A stretch of DNA of 64,000 nucleotides from UBA6168 sp964573725 (GCA_964573725.1 CAZNLJ010000001.1:62001-126000), one strand, 5' to 3'; counted from the first letter of the stretch, positions 35,701 to 44,030 are shown. A program made the numbers and translations. The notes: a model not told the origin generated them from the sequence alone.

Positions 35701-36741
35701 GAAGATCTTGACGGTGGTGCTGTTGCAGTTGTCCGTCACCGTAGCCGGCTGCAGGAACCCTTGGGAGCTGCAGACCTGCGGATGCTGGGCATTGTAAGTC
35801 ACGTTGACCGTGTAAGGTGCGATGGAAACGGCCGGCGGGGTCGTATCCATAACCTTGATTACCTGTACGTTGTCTTCGCCACCGACACCAGTGGTCACCA
35901 CCGTACCCGTACACCAGTCGAGTACCGTCCAAGTACGGATGATCTTGAAGGTCGTACCGCAGGACGGAACCACCTCATCGTGGCTGGATTGCTGGTAGTT
36001 ACAGAAAGTGTAGGCGATGTTGGCGACGATGCCGGAACCGCTGGGCGTGGGATCGACCACGGACGGGTTGGCATTGTACTGGTCGCAAGTCCAAATGAGG
36101 TCGTTCGGGAAATCGACTTCCGCCGGACGCTCCACATAAATGGTCTTGGTACAGGGTGCGGACGTGTTACCGTAGTCATCGTAAGCGATGTAGGAACGCT
36201 CGATCGTCAGGTAGCCGTTGGCGCACAGGTCGTTCGTGTTGATCGTTTCGTTGGTCAACTGAACGGTCGGCGTCGCGTCGCAGTTGTCGACCGCGGTGGC
36301 TGCGCCGATGGCATTCACATTGGCGATACAGCTGACCGTCACATCCGTACAGGTGATAACCGGCGGAAGCTTGTCTTCCAGCGTCAGGTGACCCCAGCAG
36401 GAGTTGCCTGTGCTCAGGTTAACCACCGTGGCGGACAGCAGCGCGCCAAAGTGCTGGTAGGAGTTGGTCAAAGTCACCTGGTTGATACCGGTGGCGATGA
36501 TCGACAAACCCTTCTTGATGGTGATCTCGTAGTTCACACCAGCAAGCGGGTCGCCCTCGAGAATCATGTCGGCATCAAGGATGGCCTGACAAGCGTTGGG
36601 CGTCGGGTCCACCGACACCTGCACCTGGTTGTTGCACACCATAGGCTGTGCAACTGCACTGACAGCGCCCCCGACGAGCAGGAACAAGGTCAGAAATGCC
36701 CCATAGAACGCCGGCATTTTTGTAAAATTCGTTCTGATCAT
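32737..36741 (-). CDS. Giant HYR-like surface protein with dockerin-like and cohesin-like domains, type A T9SS
   Basis: 1334 residues. Signal peptide 1-32 (FLTLFLLVGGAVSAVAQ). The long N-terminal part contains HYR/Ig-like repeats rich in Cys and the pattern VDNCD / PVITC / TDxxGN. Near 985-1045 is a dockerin-like pair of Ca-binding repeats: DDNPLNGVTTFDLVLISKHIL and DANKSNSITTFDLVEIRKLIL-type segments about 35 residues apart. A cohesin-like sandwich follows (~1100-1230, VTFNAADLDVAGYQFTLNFD). The end is a type A sorting domain (YQNTPNPFKGETVIGF, ending KKMIIVE). A dockerin-like and a cohesin-like domain in one chain could allow polymerisation (inference). First gene of the four-gene surface block. 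Confidence 0.9.
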   Translation of the reverse strand: MIRTNFTKMPAFYGAFLTLFLLVGGAVSAVAQPMVCNNQVQVSVDPTPNACQAILDADMILEGDPLAGVNYEITIKKGLSIIATGINQVTLTNSYQHFGALLSATVVNLSTGNSCWGHLTLEDKLPPVITCTDVTVSCIANVNAIGAATAVDNCDATPTVQLTNETINTNDLCANGYLTIERSYIAYDDYGNTSAPCTKTIYVERPAEVDFPNDLIWTCDQYNANPSVVDPTPSGSGIVANIAYTFCNYQQSSHDEVVPSCGTTFKIIRTWTVLDWCTGTVVTTGVGGEDNVQVIKVMDTTPPAVSIAPYTVNVTYNAQHPQVCSSQGFLQPATVTDNCNSTTVKIFTPVGEAVYMSGGNGSNGGFIPAPGLPIGTHTITYVATDACNNQTSQAVQITVVDGTAPVAICDEITDVNLSSDGYATVYAATFDDGSYDNCCLDHFEVRRMADPCDDGHNDLTFGPSVKFCCNDVNTTAMVVFRVVDCHGATNECMVEVHVSDKLSPVLVSCPANQRITCDFYADNLETSFQGQSGADINAALTAAGFGSASFYDNCEAIVTGNANINIDQCLEGTISRSWSAKDPSNNSSTQNCNQTIFIDHVSDWVIEFPADLTVNCGSSVPEFGEPEIFSETCELVGVSYNDVVFTVVPDACYKIQRTWTVINWCVVGSEIDQEVVESTESAMNLDLDGDGDKDTRTFRDSWTVTSKPGAAQATQSTNPDTDTDSDPWDGYITYNQVIKVNDTVDPVFTNGCAIPDVCIEDNTCGGTVLLPSPEISECSPNVTLTARVKIGGVWLNGFGPYLNVAPGTYEVLYNAKDNCNNQKDCSSTITVKDCKKPTPYCKNGLVIEIMQTGMISVNAADFNAGSYDNCTAQGQLQLSLSANTGNTSATFTCDELGVNTIQLWVTDAAGNQDYCETFIEVQDNMNACGGNPLVAVGGSISDEDNAAVSNVTVTLSGQSTGSVMTGTNGSFNFASIPAGSDITVAPQKDDNPLNGVTTFDLVLISKHILGTQALGSAYKIIAADANKSNSITTFDLVEIRKLILQIIPDFTNNTSWRFVDKNFVFPNQANPFATQFPEVVNMNDVSANVLNADFVAIKIGDVNGSASTNFASNDERNAIGAFTMTAEDRLVQKGEQVTVTFNAADLDVAGYQFTLNFDLNALELVELLPGLANVENFGFTLVEKGAVTASWNGDADMNEQFSLVFRAKENGQLSNLLSVNSRFTTAEAYRTNGDLLDVELSFNGNTANAFALYQNTPNPFKGETVIGFNLPEAGNAMISIADVSGKVLTIIERDFANGYNEVRINSSELPAQGVLYYTLKTASETATKKMIIVE

Positions 36742-37118
36742 GGATAATAATTTGTTAAAAAAAAGGATACAACAACCGCAAAACGGATAAAGTATACCCC
36801 CCTTGCGATTAACTCTTTATAACTGGGTGTAAGTTTCGCTACCAGTACTGCAATGAAGTCTTATCATTACCAAGTCTATGCCAGCAAGGCATAAACAGGC
36901 ACGTTGTGGAAAAAAACTACAAAATGGGAAGATGCTGTCGGAGATTGGGAACCGGTTTGTCTGTACCGGGCATGGCGAGCAGATAGGACAGGAATCCGTT
37001 TTTGTAGTTCATGGGAATTTACTTAGGGCAAATGTAGCGCTTTGTTTTTTTAGGGAAAAGGTTTGTGCCAAATATATTTTTCCGACTTGCCGGGTCCGTC
37101 CGGCAGCGGACAGACGGA
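36742..37118. other. Upstream region of the surface block
   Basis: 377 bases between the start of the 1334-residue gene and the stop of the response regulator. It is more AT-rich than its surroundings and must hold the promoter of the surface block, but I find no clean TTG-19-TAnnTTTG match; TACTTTAT on the minus strand near 36790 is a weak candidate. No RNA gene recognised. Confidence 0.4.
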
Positions 37119-37805
37119 TCAGAGCAGGTGGTGGTCGTAGGCCATTTTTATCAAGCTCACGGAATTGCTGACTCCCGTCTTGCGCATGATGTTCTTCCTA
37201 TGCACGCTGGCCGTTTGCTCGCTGATGAATAGCAGCGAAGCGATGTCCTTGTTCGACATGGCCTTTCCGATCAATTTCAACACTTCCAGTTCTCTTTTGG
37301 TCAACGCGAACTGGCGGACGAAGCGGTCGTCGTAGGACAGGTCGGGGCCTCCGTGATGCATTCCTTTTTGGTCGGCCGGCCGATAGGTGGTCGTGGACAA
37401 TCCCTTGCCAAGGAAAGTGTTTCCTTCCCAAACGGTATCCAAAGCCAACTCCAATTCCTCGGGACCGGCCTGCTTGAGCAGGTAGCCGTCCGTGCCTGCC
37501 TTGAAGGCACGCTGCACCAGTTTCGGGTCGGCAACCATACCCAACAGCAAAATCCGGCCCGTATATCCGGCATCCCTCAATTTGCCGATGACCGCTATTC
37601 CGTCCATATCCGGCAGGTGGAGGTCCAGCAGCAGCACCTGGTCCCGCAGGTTGCCGTCCATTCGACGCAGCAGGTCGGCTGCCGTACCGGCCTCCCCGTT
37701 AATCCCTGCCGTGAATTTCAACATATTGGCGACAACCGCTTTCACCCCTTCCCTGAAGATGGGTTGGCTGTCCGCAATGAACAAGGTGATGTTTACTTGG
37801 TTCAT
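37119..37805 (-). CDS. NarL/FixJ-type response regulator (orphan)
   Basis: A 228-residue two-domain regulator. The receiver domain (1-120) has the phospho-acceptor Asp61 (VLLLDLHLPDMDG) and the conserved Lys111 (YLLKQAG). The acidic pair is reduced to a single Asp12, and the usual Ser/Thr after beta-4 is replaced by Gly89 (ILLLGM), so signalling may be altered. The C-terminal LuxR-type HTH is intact (LTKRELEVLKLIGKAMSNKDI, then SEQTASVHRKNIMRKTG). No histidine kinase is adjacent. The frame opens at 38060, but the receiver starts right after MNQVNITLFIADS. It lies upstream of the surface block and could regulate it (inference only). Confidence 0.88.
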   Translation of the reverse strand: MNQVNITLFIADSQPIFREGVKAVVANMLKFTAGINGEAGTAADLLRRMDGNLRDQVLLLDLHLPDMDGIAVIGKLRDAGYTGRILLLGMVADPKLVQRAFKAGTDGYLLKQAGPEELELALDTVWEGNTFLGKGLSTTTYRPADQKGMHHGGPDLSYDDRFVRQFALTKRELEVLKLIGKAMSNKDIASLLFISEQTASVHRKNIMRKTGVSNSVSLIKMAYDHHLL

Positions 37806-38303
37806 TCCTGTAAAGGGCACTTGAGAAAGCAGGCATCCATCCACCGACCATTGGTTCCGATAGGCATCGGCTATTGGGAAGGACACCCCGACGGCTTCGG
37901 GCAAAAAGCCGGCACCGGTTCCTCGCAACACAATAATCAAGGGGTTGAGCCGGAACCGGAGCAGAACTGCTTCCTTGCATCGAAAGCGACGGACCGTCAA
38001 GCCGGATCGTTCATTTCCAGAATCGGTCGGCGAAGGACAAATCCGCTGGAACGCATCCAAAAACTATTCCGTTAAGCCTGAAAGGACAAGGAATCCGCTT
38101 TCGGGAAAGCCGAATATCTGGCAAAAGGATTGGATTGAACCGGTGAGTCCCGGACATGGACACCGAATGCCGGCAAGAAATCCTTGCGGCATCACCTGGC
38201 GACGGAAATGATCCGGGATGTAAAAAGCGGTCGTCATGACAGGGCTGGCTTGCGGTCCTACCGCCATACACCTCCACCCCGTCCGGTCCGGCGGGATGCG
38301 CAT
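37806..38303. other. Gene-free stretch between regulator and glycosylasparaginase genes
   Basis: 498 bases. Short frames exist on both strands but none has a recognisable domain, signal or start context, and their composition looks like non-coding antisense noise. No hairpin terminator or promoter match was found. Confidence 0.35.
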
Positions 38304-39302
38304 TCAAAGCAGGTGCGGCGCGGCGACCAGCCGGTCTCCGGAAGCGGTGCGCACGGCATAGTTGAATCCGGGCTGGATGCAACATCCACCGACTTCCCCC
38401 CGCTTATTGATGGCAATGAAGCCGACCTGCAGCGCAGCCGCATCCGGTTCCCGGGCAATGATCCTCCGGATAGCCTCCTCGCAAGCGGCCTGGGGTGACT
38501 GTCCCTGGCGCATCAGCTCGACGATGAGGAAACTTCCCAGGGACCGGAGGACAACCTCCCCCAGTCCGGTGGCCGTGGCGGCCCCTACCGCGTTGTCCAC
38601 ATACAATCCGGCCCCGATAATAGGGGAGTCCCCTACCCTGCCCCGCATCTTGTAGGCCATTCCGCTGGTGGTGCAACACCCGGACAGGTTGCCATCCGAA
38701 TCGAGGGCGAGCATACCGATGGTATCGTGCAACTCTATGTTTATCTTGGGTGTATAGCGGGCGGTCTTTTTCCATTCCTGCCAATCCCGGCGGGATTTCT
38801 CCGTTAGCAATTCAACGGGTTCGAATCCTTCGGCCAAGGCGAATTGGCGGGCACCTTCCCCGACCAGCATGACGTGCGGGGTTTTCTCCATGACGGCCCG
38901 GGCGACCGATACCGGGTGCAAGATGTCTTCCAGTGCACAGACGGAACCTGCCTGTCCTTTCTCGTTCATGATGCAGGCATCCAGGGTTACCCTACCTTCC
39001 CGGTCCGGCAGTCCGCCGATTCCGACCGATTGGTTGGATGTATCCTCCTCGACCAGGCGGGCGCCCGACTCCACCGCATCCAACGCCCGGCCTCCGGCCT
39101 CCAGTACGGTCCAGGCCACCTTGTTCGCCGCCATCCCGAAATCCCAGGTGGAAAGCACGACAGGCGGTGATTCCGCGGCCGACTGCCCGGATCCGGTGCC
39201 CTTTTCGCTTTCCTGGCACCCTGTCAGCAGGGTAAGGCCTCCGGATCCGGCCAGGGACCCCATCAGCAACCCGTTGCGAATAAATTTCCTTCTTTTCTGC
39301 AT
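38304..39302 (-). CDS. Glycosylasparaginase (N4-(beta-N-acetylglucosaminyl)-L-asparaginase)
   Basis: A 332-residue N-terminal-nucleophile hydrolase that splits GlcNAc from asparagine in degraded glycoproteins. It self-cleaves to expose Thr194 in the HDT motif (ELHDTIGML), and the substrate block RGRVGDSPIIGAG follows. The N-terminus carries a Tat-like signal (KRRKFIRNGLLMGSLAG) ending in a lipobox (LLTGC, Cys29), so a periplasmic lipoprotein is likely; the Flavobacterium enzyme is also periplasmic. Start at 39302 is set by the signal; the frame runs to 39338. A well-formed promoter lies about 100 bases upstream (39410-39439). Divergent from the acyltransferase gene. Confidence 0.92.
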   Translation of the reverse strand: MQKRRKFIRNGLLMGSLAGSGGLTLLTGCQESEKGTGSGQSAAESPPVVLSTWDFGMAANKVAWTVLEAGGRALDAVESGARLVEEDTSNQSVGIGGLPDREGRVTLDACIMNEKGQAGSVCALEDILHPVSVARAVMEKTPHVMLVGEGARQFALAEGFEPVELLTEKSRRDWQEWKKTARYTPKINIELHDTIGMLALDSDGNLSGCCTTSGMAYKMRGRVGDSPIIGAGLYVDNAVGAATATGLGEVVLRSLGSFLIVELMRQGQSPQAACEEAIRRIIAREPDAAALQVGFIAINKRGEVGGCCIQPGFNYAVRTASGDRLVAAPHLL

Positions 39303-39397
39303 GGTGATTTGAATGGTGGGTAAGCCTGGACTCGGCACCCCGGGTAAGTAAGGGGTCTTTTCCTGCCGTGCCGAGTCGCGGTGTCCGTCCCCCTGAT

Positions 39398-39405
39398 TAT
39401 CTTTG
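39398..39405 (+). promoter_or_regulatory. Plus-strand -7 element TATCTTTG (for acyltransferase gene)
   Basis: TATCTTTG matches the Bacteroidota -7 consensus TAnnTTTG. Nineteen bases upstream is TCG rather than TTG, so the -33 part is weak. It is half of an 8-bp inverted repeat with the minus-strand -7 element at 39410-39417. Confidence 0.4.
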
Positions 39406-39409
39406 CAAA

Positions 39410-39439
39410 CAAAGATATTTCCCTCGTCCTGTAAACCAA
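39410..39439 (-). promoter_or_regulatory. Bacteroidota-type promoter of glycosylasparaginase gene
   Basis: On the minus strand TTG (39439-39437), a 19-base spacer, then TATCTTTG (39417-39410): a perfect fit to the TTG-19-TAnnTTTG consensus of the housekeeping sigma factor of this phylum. Transcription would start near 39404, about 100 bases before the ATG. Confidence 0.7.
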
Positions 39440-39531
39440 ATAATTTTCAGCGGTTCCAGGGAACGGCACCGGGTTCCCCCGGCAAAAAGGGGGATCCGAC
39501 ACCCCTGCGATTGCCGCCCACCCCTTTGCAA

Positions 39532-40440
39532 ATGCTTTCCTACCTGGCGGTGCGTACTTTGGTCTGTCTGTTTCGGTTCATCCCCCTGCGGGTGCTACAC
39601 GGCGTGGGCGCTTTCCTTTCTTTCCTTTTGCAAAAGGTATTCCGCTATCGTGCGCAAACCGTTGCGGATAACCTTCGGCGCGCCTTTCCGTCGGCAGATA
39701 CGGCCGGTGCCGGCTGGGAAGATCGATATTACCGGCATCTCGCCGACCTGATGCTGGAGTCCGTCAAGGGGCTCACCATGACCCGGGCGGCCATGCGGGC
39801 ACGATTTCGTTTCCGGGATGCCGACCAGTTCGAACCGTATTACCGACAGGGACGGGATGTGCTGTTGCTCGGGGCACACCAGTCGAATTGGGAATGGGGG
39901 GTGGCCACCTTCCAAACGGCGGTCCTGCACCAAGTGGTAGGCATTTACAAACCCTTGCGCAACAAGCGACTGGACACCTTCCTGGCTTCCCGTCGCCGCC
40001 GTTGGGGGCTGCAATTGCTTCCGTTTTCGCAGGCAGGCCGTGCGTTCGCAGGCGGGCGGGAAAGGCCGCGGATTGTCGTGCTCATCGCCGACCAGCGCCC
40101 TGCCCGACCGGAAAAGGCACAATGGGTGGATTTCTTCGGCATCCGGACCCCGTTTTACCTGGGACCGGAAAAACTGGCCCGACGGTATGACCTCCCGGTC
40201 TTCACCTTCACGGTGCAACGCTGTGGAAGCGGAAACTACGAGGTCCGGTTCCGACTGTTGTCCGACCAGCCCCGTTCGCTTCCCGCCGGTGCGCTCACCT
40301 CCCGATATGTCGCCCGGATAGAAGCCGACATCCGCCGGCAACCCACGGAATGGCTATGGTCCCACCGCCGCTGGAAAGGGGGCGCCCCGGTCGGCAGCAC
40401 CCCGGACATCCGGGGAGATGGTCCGTTCGACGGCCGTTGA
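39532..40440 (+). CDS. LpxL/HtrB-like lipid A (lysophospholipid) acyltransferase
   Basis: A 302-residue inner-membrane acyltransferase of the family that adds secondary acyl chains to lipid A. One N-terminal hydrophobic segment (VRTLVCLFRFIPLRVLHGVGAFLSF) anchors it. The catalytic HX4E-type motif is HQSNWEWG (His of LLLGAHQSNWE), and further conserved blocks are VVGIYKPLRNKRLD, IADQRP and WLWSHRRWK near the C-terminus. The frame opens at 39403, but MLSYLAVRTL at 39532 matches the family start. Together with the PagL-like protein and the GT2 this adds to a set of lipid A/LPS genes in the window. Confidence 0.88.
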   Translation: MLSYLAVRTLVCLFRFIPLRVLHGVGAFLSFLLQKVFRYRAQTVADNLRRAFPSADTAGAGWEDRYYRHLADLMLESVKGLTMTRAAMRARFRFRDADQFEPYYRQGRDVLLLGAHQSNWEWGVATFQTAVLHQVVGIYKPLRNKRLDTFLASRRRRWGLQLLPFSQAGRAFAGGRERPRIVVLIADQRPARPEKAQWVDFFGIRTPFYLGPEKLARRYDLPVFTFTVQRCGSGNYEVRFRLLSDQPRSLPAGALTSRYVARIEADIRRQPTEWLWSHRRWKGGAPVGSTPDIRGDGPFDGR

Positions 40441-40466
40441 CGGGGCGTTCGTCAAACATCCGGCAC

Positions 40467-41771
40467 TCAAGGTTTTCCCAGCAATCGGAACATATTCTGC
40501 TTGTAAGCCTCCACCCCCGGCTGGTCGAAAGGATTGACGCCCAGCAGATAACCGCTGACGGCACAGGCCAATTCGAAGAAATAGAAAAGGTATCCGACAT
40601 GATGGGACGAAGCTTCCGGTATGGTTATCTTCAGGTTGGGGACCCCTCCTGCCACATGGGCCAGTACCGTTCCCTCCGCAGCCTTCTTGTTGATATGGTC
40701 GAAGGTCTTTCCTGCCAGGTAGTTCAGGCCATCCAGGTCTTCGGCTTCCTCGCCGACGACCAGGTCCAGCCTTGGCCTCCCGATTTCCAGCAGCGTTTCG
40801 AAAAGATGCCGGCGGCCATCCTGGATATATTGGCCGAGCGAATGCAGGTCGGTGGTCAGGTCGGCACTGGCTGGAAAAATCCCCTTCCCATCCTTGCCCT
40901 CGCTTTCCCCGAACAATTGTTTCCACCATTCCGCCATGAAATGCAGGGAAGGCTCATAATTCACCAGCAATTCCACAAGCTTGCCTTTCCGGTTCAGGAT
41001 ATTCCGGAGGGCGGCATACTGGTAACAGGGATTGTCCCGGAAGGGTGACCGGAAGTCCTCGCGGGCCGCGGCGGCACCGGAGAGCAGACCCTGGACATCG
41101 ATTCCGGCCACGGCAATCGGCAGCAAGCCGACGGCGGACAAGACGGAAAACCGGCCGCCCACATCATCCGGGACGACAAAGGTCTCATAGCCTTCCTGGT
41201 CGGAAAGCTGTTTGAGCGCCCCTTTCGTCCGGTCCGTCGTGGCATAGATACGTTCCCGGGCACCGGTTTTTCCGTAGCGTTCCTCCAGCAGCCGGCGGAA
41301 GACCCGGAACGCCAGGGCAGGTTCGGTGGTCGTTCCCGATTTGGAGATGACATTGACGGAAAAGTCACGATCTCCGATCACTTCCAACAGGTGCCGTAGG
41401 TAAGTACCGGAAATATTGGTGCCGGCAAAATAAACGGCCGGCGTTTGCCTGGTGCCGGCGGGGAGTTCGTTGTAAAAATGATGGCCCAAGGATTCGATGG
41501 CCGCCTTGGCACCCAGGTAGGAACCGCCGATCCCGATGACCACCAGCACGGTGGACTGTCGTTGGATCCGGCTGGCGGCAGCCATCAGGCGCCGAAGTTC
41601 GTCCTGGTCGTAGTGTAGAGGCAAATCCAGCCAGCCGAGGAATTCACTTCCCGGCCCTTTGCGGTCGTACAGCAAGCGGGCGGCGGCCTCCGTCGCCTCG
41701 GCGAGGTATCCAAGTTCCGCCTCCGAAACAAAATCGAGGGCTGCCCGGTAATCCAATGTCAATTTTTCCAT
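40467..41771 (-). CDS. pgi: Glucose-6-phosphate isomerase
   Basis: A 434-residue enzyme interconverting glucose-6-phosphate and fructose-6-phosphate in the cytoplasm. The two SIS-type phosphate-binding regions are clear: VVIGIGGSYLGAKAAIESL and VISKSGTTTEPALAFRVF. The conserved GGRFSVLSAVGLLPIA block and the C-terminal GVNPFDQPGVEAYK, which carries the active-site lysine, are intact. It belongs to the short (about 430-450 residue) form seen in Firmicutes and Bacteroidota. Start MEKLTLDYR at 41771 is the only sensible one. Convergent with the acyltransferase gene, 26 bases apart. Confidence 0.97.
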   Translation of the reverse strand: MEKLTLDYRAALDFVSEAELGYLAEATEAAARLLYDRKGPGSEFLGWLDLPLHYDQDELRRLMAAASRIQRQSTVLVVIGIGGSYLGAKAAIESLGHHFYNELPAGTRQTPAVYFAGTNISGTYLRHLLEVIGDRDFSVNVISKSGTTTEPALAFRVFRRLLEERYGKTGARERIYATTDRTKGALKQLSDQEGYETFVVPDDVGGRFSVLSAVGLLPIAVAGIDVQGLLSGAAAAREDFRSPFRDNPCYQYAALRNILNRKGKLVELLVNYEPSLHFMAEWWKQLFGESEGKDGKGIFPASADLTTDLHSLGQYIQDGRRHLFETLLEIGRPRLDLVVGEEAEDLDGLNYLAGKTFDHINKKAAEGTVLAHVAGGVPNLKITIPEASSHHVGYLFYFFELACAVSGYLLGVNPFDQPGVEAYKQNMFRLLGKP

Positions 41772-41912
41772 ATTTCATTTATCTTGGTAAACGCGTCCAT
41801 GACTGCTTCCGACCGATGCGACACGGAGACCTCCTCCGGCGGATGGTGGCACGGCCGTCGCCCGGATGATGCGATCCCGGCGGTTGCCAGGCCATGCAAA
41901 TTTCATCAATTT

Positions 41913-42284
41913 ATGGCAAAACATAACGAGCTGGGCAAAAGAGGGGAAGAAATTGCCACGGACTGGTTGCGACAAAAAGGCTTGGAGATACAAGCGGTGA
42001 ATTGGCGGTTTCGCCGGTACGAACTCGACATCGTGGCCAGGGACCGGGATACGGTGGTCTTCGTGGAAGTGAAGACAAGGAGCCAGACCTATTTCGGCCC
42101 CCCGGAAATATTTGTGGACCAACGGAAAACGGACCGGATACTCCGGGCGGCATCGGCTTACATGGCCAGTATCGGCCACAGCTGGGCGGTTCGTTTCGAC
42201 GTTGTCGCCGTCCTTTTCCAGCCGGGTGGGCAGTATACGGTCCGGCACCTGGAGGATGCTTTTTTCCCGGGCTTGGGCCGGTGA
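41913..42284 (+). CDS. YraN/UPF0102 family nuclease-like protein
   Basis: A 123-residue protein with the PD-(D/E)XK nuclease-type core of UPF0102: GEEIATDWLRQKG, then Asp39 in RRYELDIVARD and E52-V-K54 in VFVEVKTR. The family is near-universal in bacteria; members are thought to act on branched DNA during competence or repair, but the function is not settled. Start MAKHNELGKRG at 41913 fits the family; the frame opens at 41784. It sits alone between divergent pgi and convergent fhs. Confidence 0.92.
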   Translation: MAKHNELGKRGEEIATDWLRQKGLEIQAVNWRFRRYELDIVARDRDTVVFVEVKTRSQTYFGPPEIFVDQRKTDRILRAASAYMASIGHSWAVRFDVVAVLFQPGGQYTVRHLEDAFFPGLGR

Positions 42285-42362
42285 ATCGGTTTGCTTGCGA
42301 AATTACCTCCCTCCGCTTTCCGCCGCGACGGCGGATATCCGCAGCGGTTTGCTTCGCTCCCT

Positions 42363-44030
42363 TCAGAACAATCCGGAAATATGGCCGGCATCATCGATAT
42401 CGATATTCACGGCGGCAGGAGACTCCGGCAATCCGGGCATCCGGAGCATATCCCCCGTGACCGGAATGACGAATTCCGCGCCGGCGGCAATCTCGATTTC
42501 CCGGACCGTCAGCCGGAATCCGGTAGGACGTCCGATCTTCTGCGGGTCGTCGGAGAGGGACTTTTGGGTCTTGGCGATGCAAACCCCCACCTTATCCAAG
42601 CCGAGCCGGTTGATCCTGCGCAAGTGCAGTTGGGCGGCCGGCGTATAATCGACCCCCTCGGCACCGTAGACACGGGTCGCTATGGTTTCGATTTTTTGCG
42701 TCGTCGGCCAGTCCCAATCGTAGAGGGGCTTGAAGTCGGCCGGTCGGGACCGGGCGGTCTCCACCACGGTACCGGCCAAGTCTACGGCACCCGCGCCACC
42801 TTGTCCCCAAACGTCCGATACGACGGCCCGGAAGCCCAGTGCTTCGCATCGGTCGACGATACAGGCGATTTCCGCGGGGCTATCCCGGCGGAATCGGTTG
42901 ATGGCCACCACGGCAGGAACACCGAACAGCCTGGTATTTTCAAGGTGTTTTTCCAGGTTGGGCAGTCCGCGGCGGACCGCCTCCGGGTTTTCCGAATCGA
43001 GGGCGGCCAAGGGGGTGCCGCCATGGTATTTCAGGGCCCGGACGGTGGCCACCAACACGATGACATCGGGGCGAAGGCCTGCGCGTCGGCATTTGATATC
43101 CATGAATTTCTCCGCGCCGAGGTCTGACCCGAAGCCGGCCTCCGTCACGACCCAATCCGCCAGGGAAAGGCCGGTCTTGGTGGCAATGACCGAATTGGTA
43201 CCTTGGGCGATGTTGGCGAAGGGACCGCCGTGGATGATGGCGGGATATCCCTCAAGCGTTTGGACGAGATTGGGCTGGATCGCATCCTTGAGCAGGGCGG
43301 CCATGGCACCCTGGGCCTGCAGGTCGCGGGCATAGACCGGTTCCCGGTCGTAATTGAATCCGACCAGTATATTGCCGAGGCGGCGCTTGAGGTCGGAAAT
43401 GTGCTCCGACAGGCAGAGGATGGCCATGACCTCGGAAGCGACCGCAATGTCGAAACCGGTTTCCCGCGGCATCCCGTTGCCGGAACCGCCCAATCCCACG
43501 ACGATGTGCCGGAGCGAGCGGTCGTTCATATCCATGACACGCTTGAAAAGGACTTGCCGGGGATCCAGCCGGACCGGCCCTTTCCGGTAATGCAGGTTAT
43601 TGTCGATGAGCGCAGCGAGCAGATTATGGGCTTTTTCCACCGACGGAAGGTCACCGGTGAAATGCAGGTTGATGTCTTCCATCGGCAGGACCTGCGAGTA
43701 GCCGCCGCCCGTCGCCCCGCCCTTCATGCCGAAAACCGGACCGAGCGAGGGTTCCCGCAAGACCACGCAGGTCTTGCATCCGATCCGGTTGAGCCCCTGC
43801 GACAATCCGATGCTCATGGTGGTTTTCCCTTCCCCGGCAGGGGTCGGCGAAATCGCCGTCACCAGCACCAGCCTCCCCCGGCTCACTTTGTCCTTGTCAA
43901 TCAAATGCAGGGGCAACTTGGCCTTGAAATGGCCATAGGGCTGCCAATCGTCCTCACCGATGCCCAGGGCGGACGCGATTTCCCGGATGGGCTTCAACTT
44001 CACGTCCCGGGCGATTTCCAAATCTGTCAT
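42363..44030 (-). CDS. fhs: Formate--tetrahydrofolate ligase
   Basis: A 555-residue ATP-dependent ligase making 10-formyl-tetrahydrofolate from formate and THF for purine and one-carbon metabolism. The P-loop TPAGEGKTT is at 63-71. Other signature blocks include REPSLGPVFGMKGGATGGG, EDINLHFTGD and VVTEAGFGSDLGAEKFMDIK. Length equals the usual 555-560. Start MTDLEIARD at 44030. No other folate genes are next to it, which is common in Bacteroidota. Confidence 0.97.
   Translation of the reverse strand: MTDLEIARDVKLKPIREIASALGIGEDDWQPYGHFKAKLPLHLIDKDKVSRGRLVLVTAISPTPAGEGKTTMSIGLSQGLNRIGCKTCVVLREPSLGPVFGMKGGATGGGYSQVLPMEDINLHFTGDLPSVEKAHNLLAALIDNNLHYRKGPVRLDPRQVLFKRVMDMNDRSLRHIVVGLGGSGNGMPRETGFDIAVASEVMAILCLSEHISDLKRRLGNILVGFNYDREPVYARDLQAQGAMAALLKDAIQPNLVQTLEGYPAIIHGGPFANIAQGTNSVIATKTGLSLADWVVTEAGFGSDLGAEKFMDIKCRRAGLRPDVIVLVATVRALKYHGGTPLAALDSENPEAVRRGLPNLEKHLENTRLFGVPAVVAINRFRRDSPAEIACIVDRCEALGFRAVVSDVWGQGGAGAVDLAGTVVETARSRPADFKPLYDWDWPTTQKIETIATRVYGAEGVDYTPAAQLHLRRINRLGLDKVGVCIAKTQKSLSDDPQKIGRPTGFRLTVREIEIAAGAEFVIPVTGDMLRMPGLPESPAAVNIDIDDAGHISGLF

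Noticed and set aside
33334..36747. Open antisense frame of 1137 codons across the 1334-residue gene
   Set aside because: It mirrors the codon bias of the sense gene, which rarely uses codons that give stops on the other strand; the translation has no domain, signal or credible start, while the sense frame has clear modules and a T9SS terminus.
38810..38840. GGTTCGAATCC tRNA-like T-arm motif
   Set aside because: It lies inside the glycosylasparaginase coding sequence (FEPVE region) and has no acceptor or anticodon stem around it.
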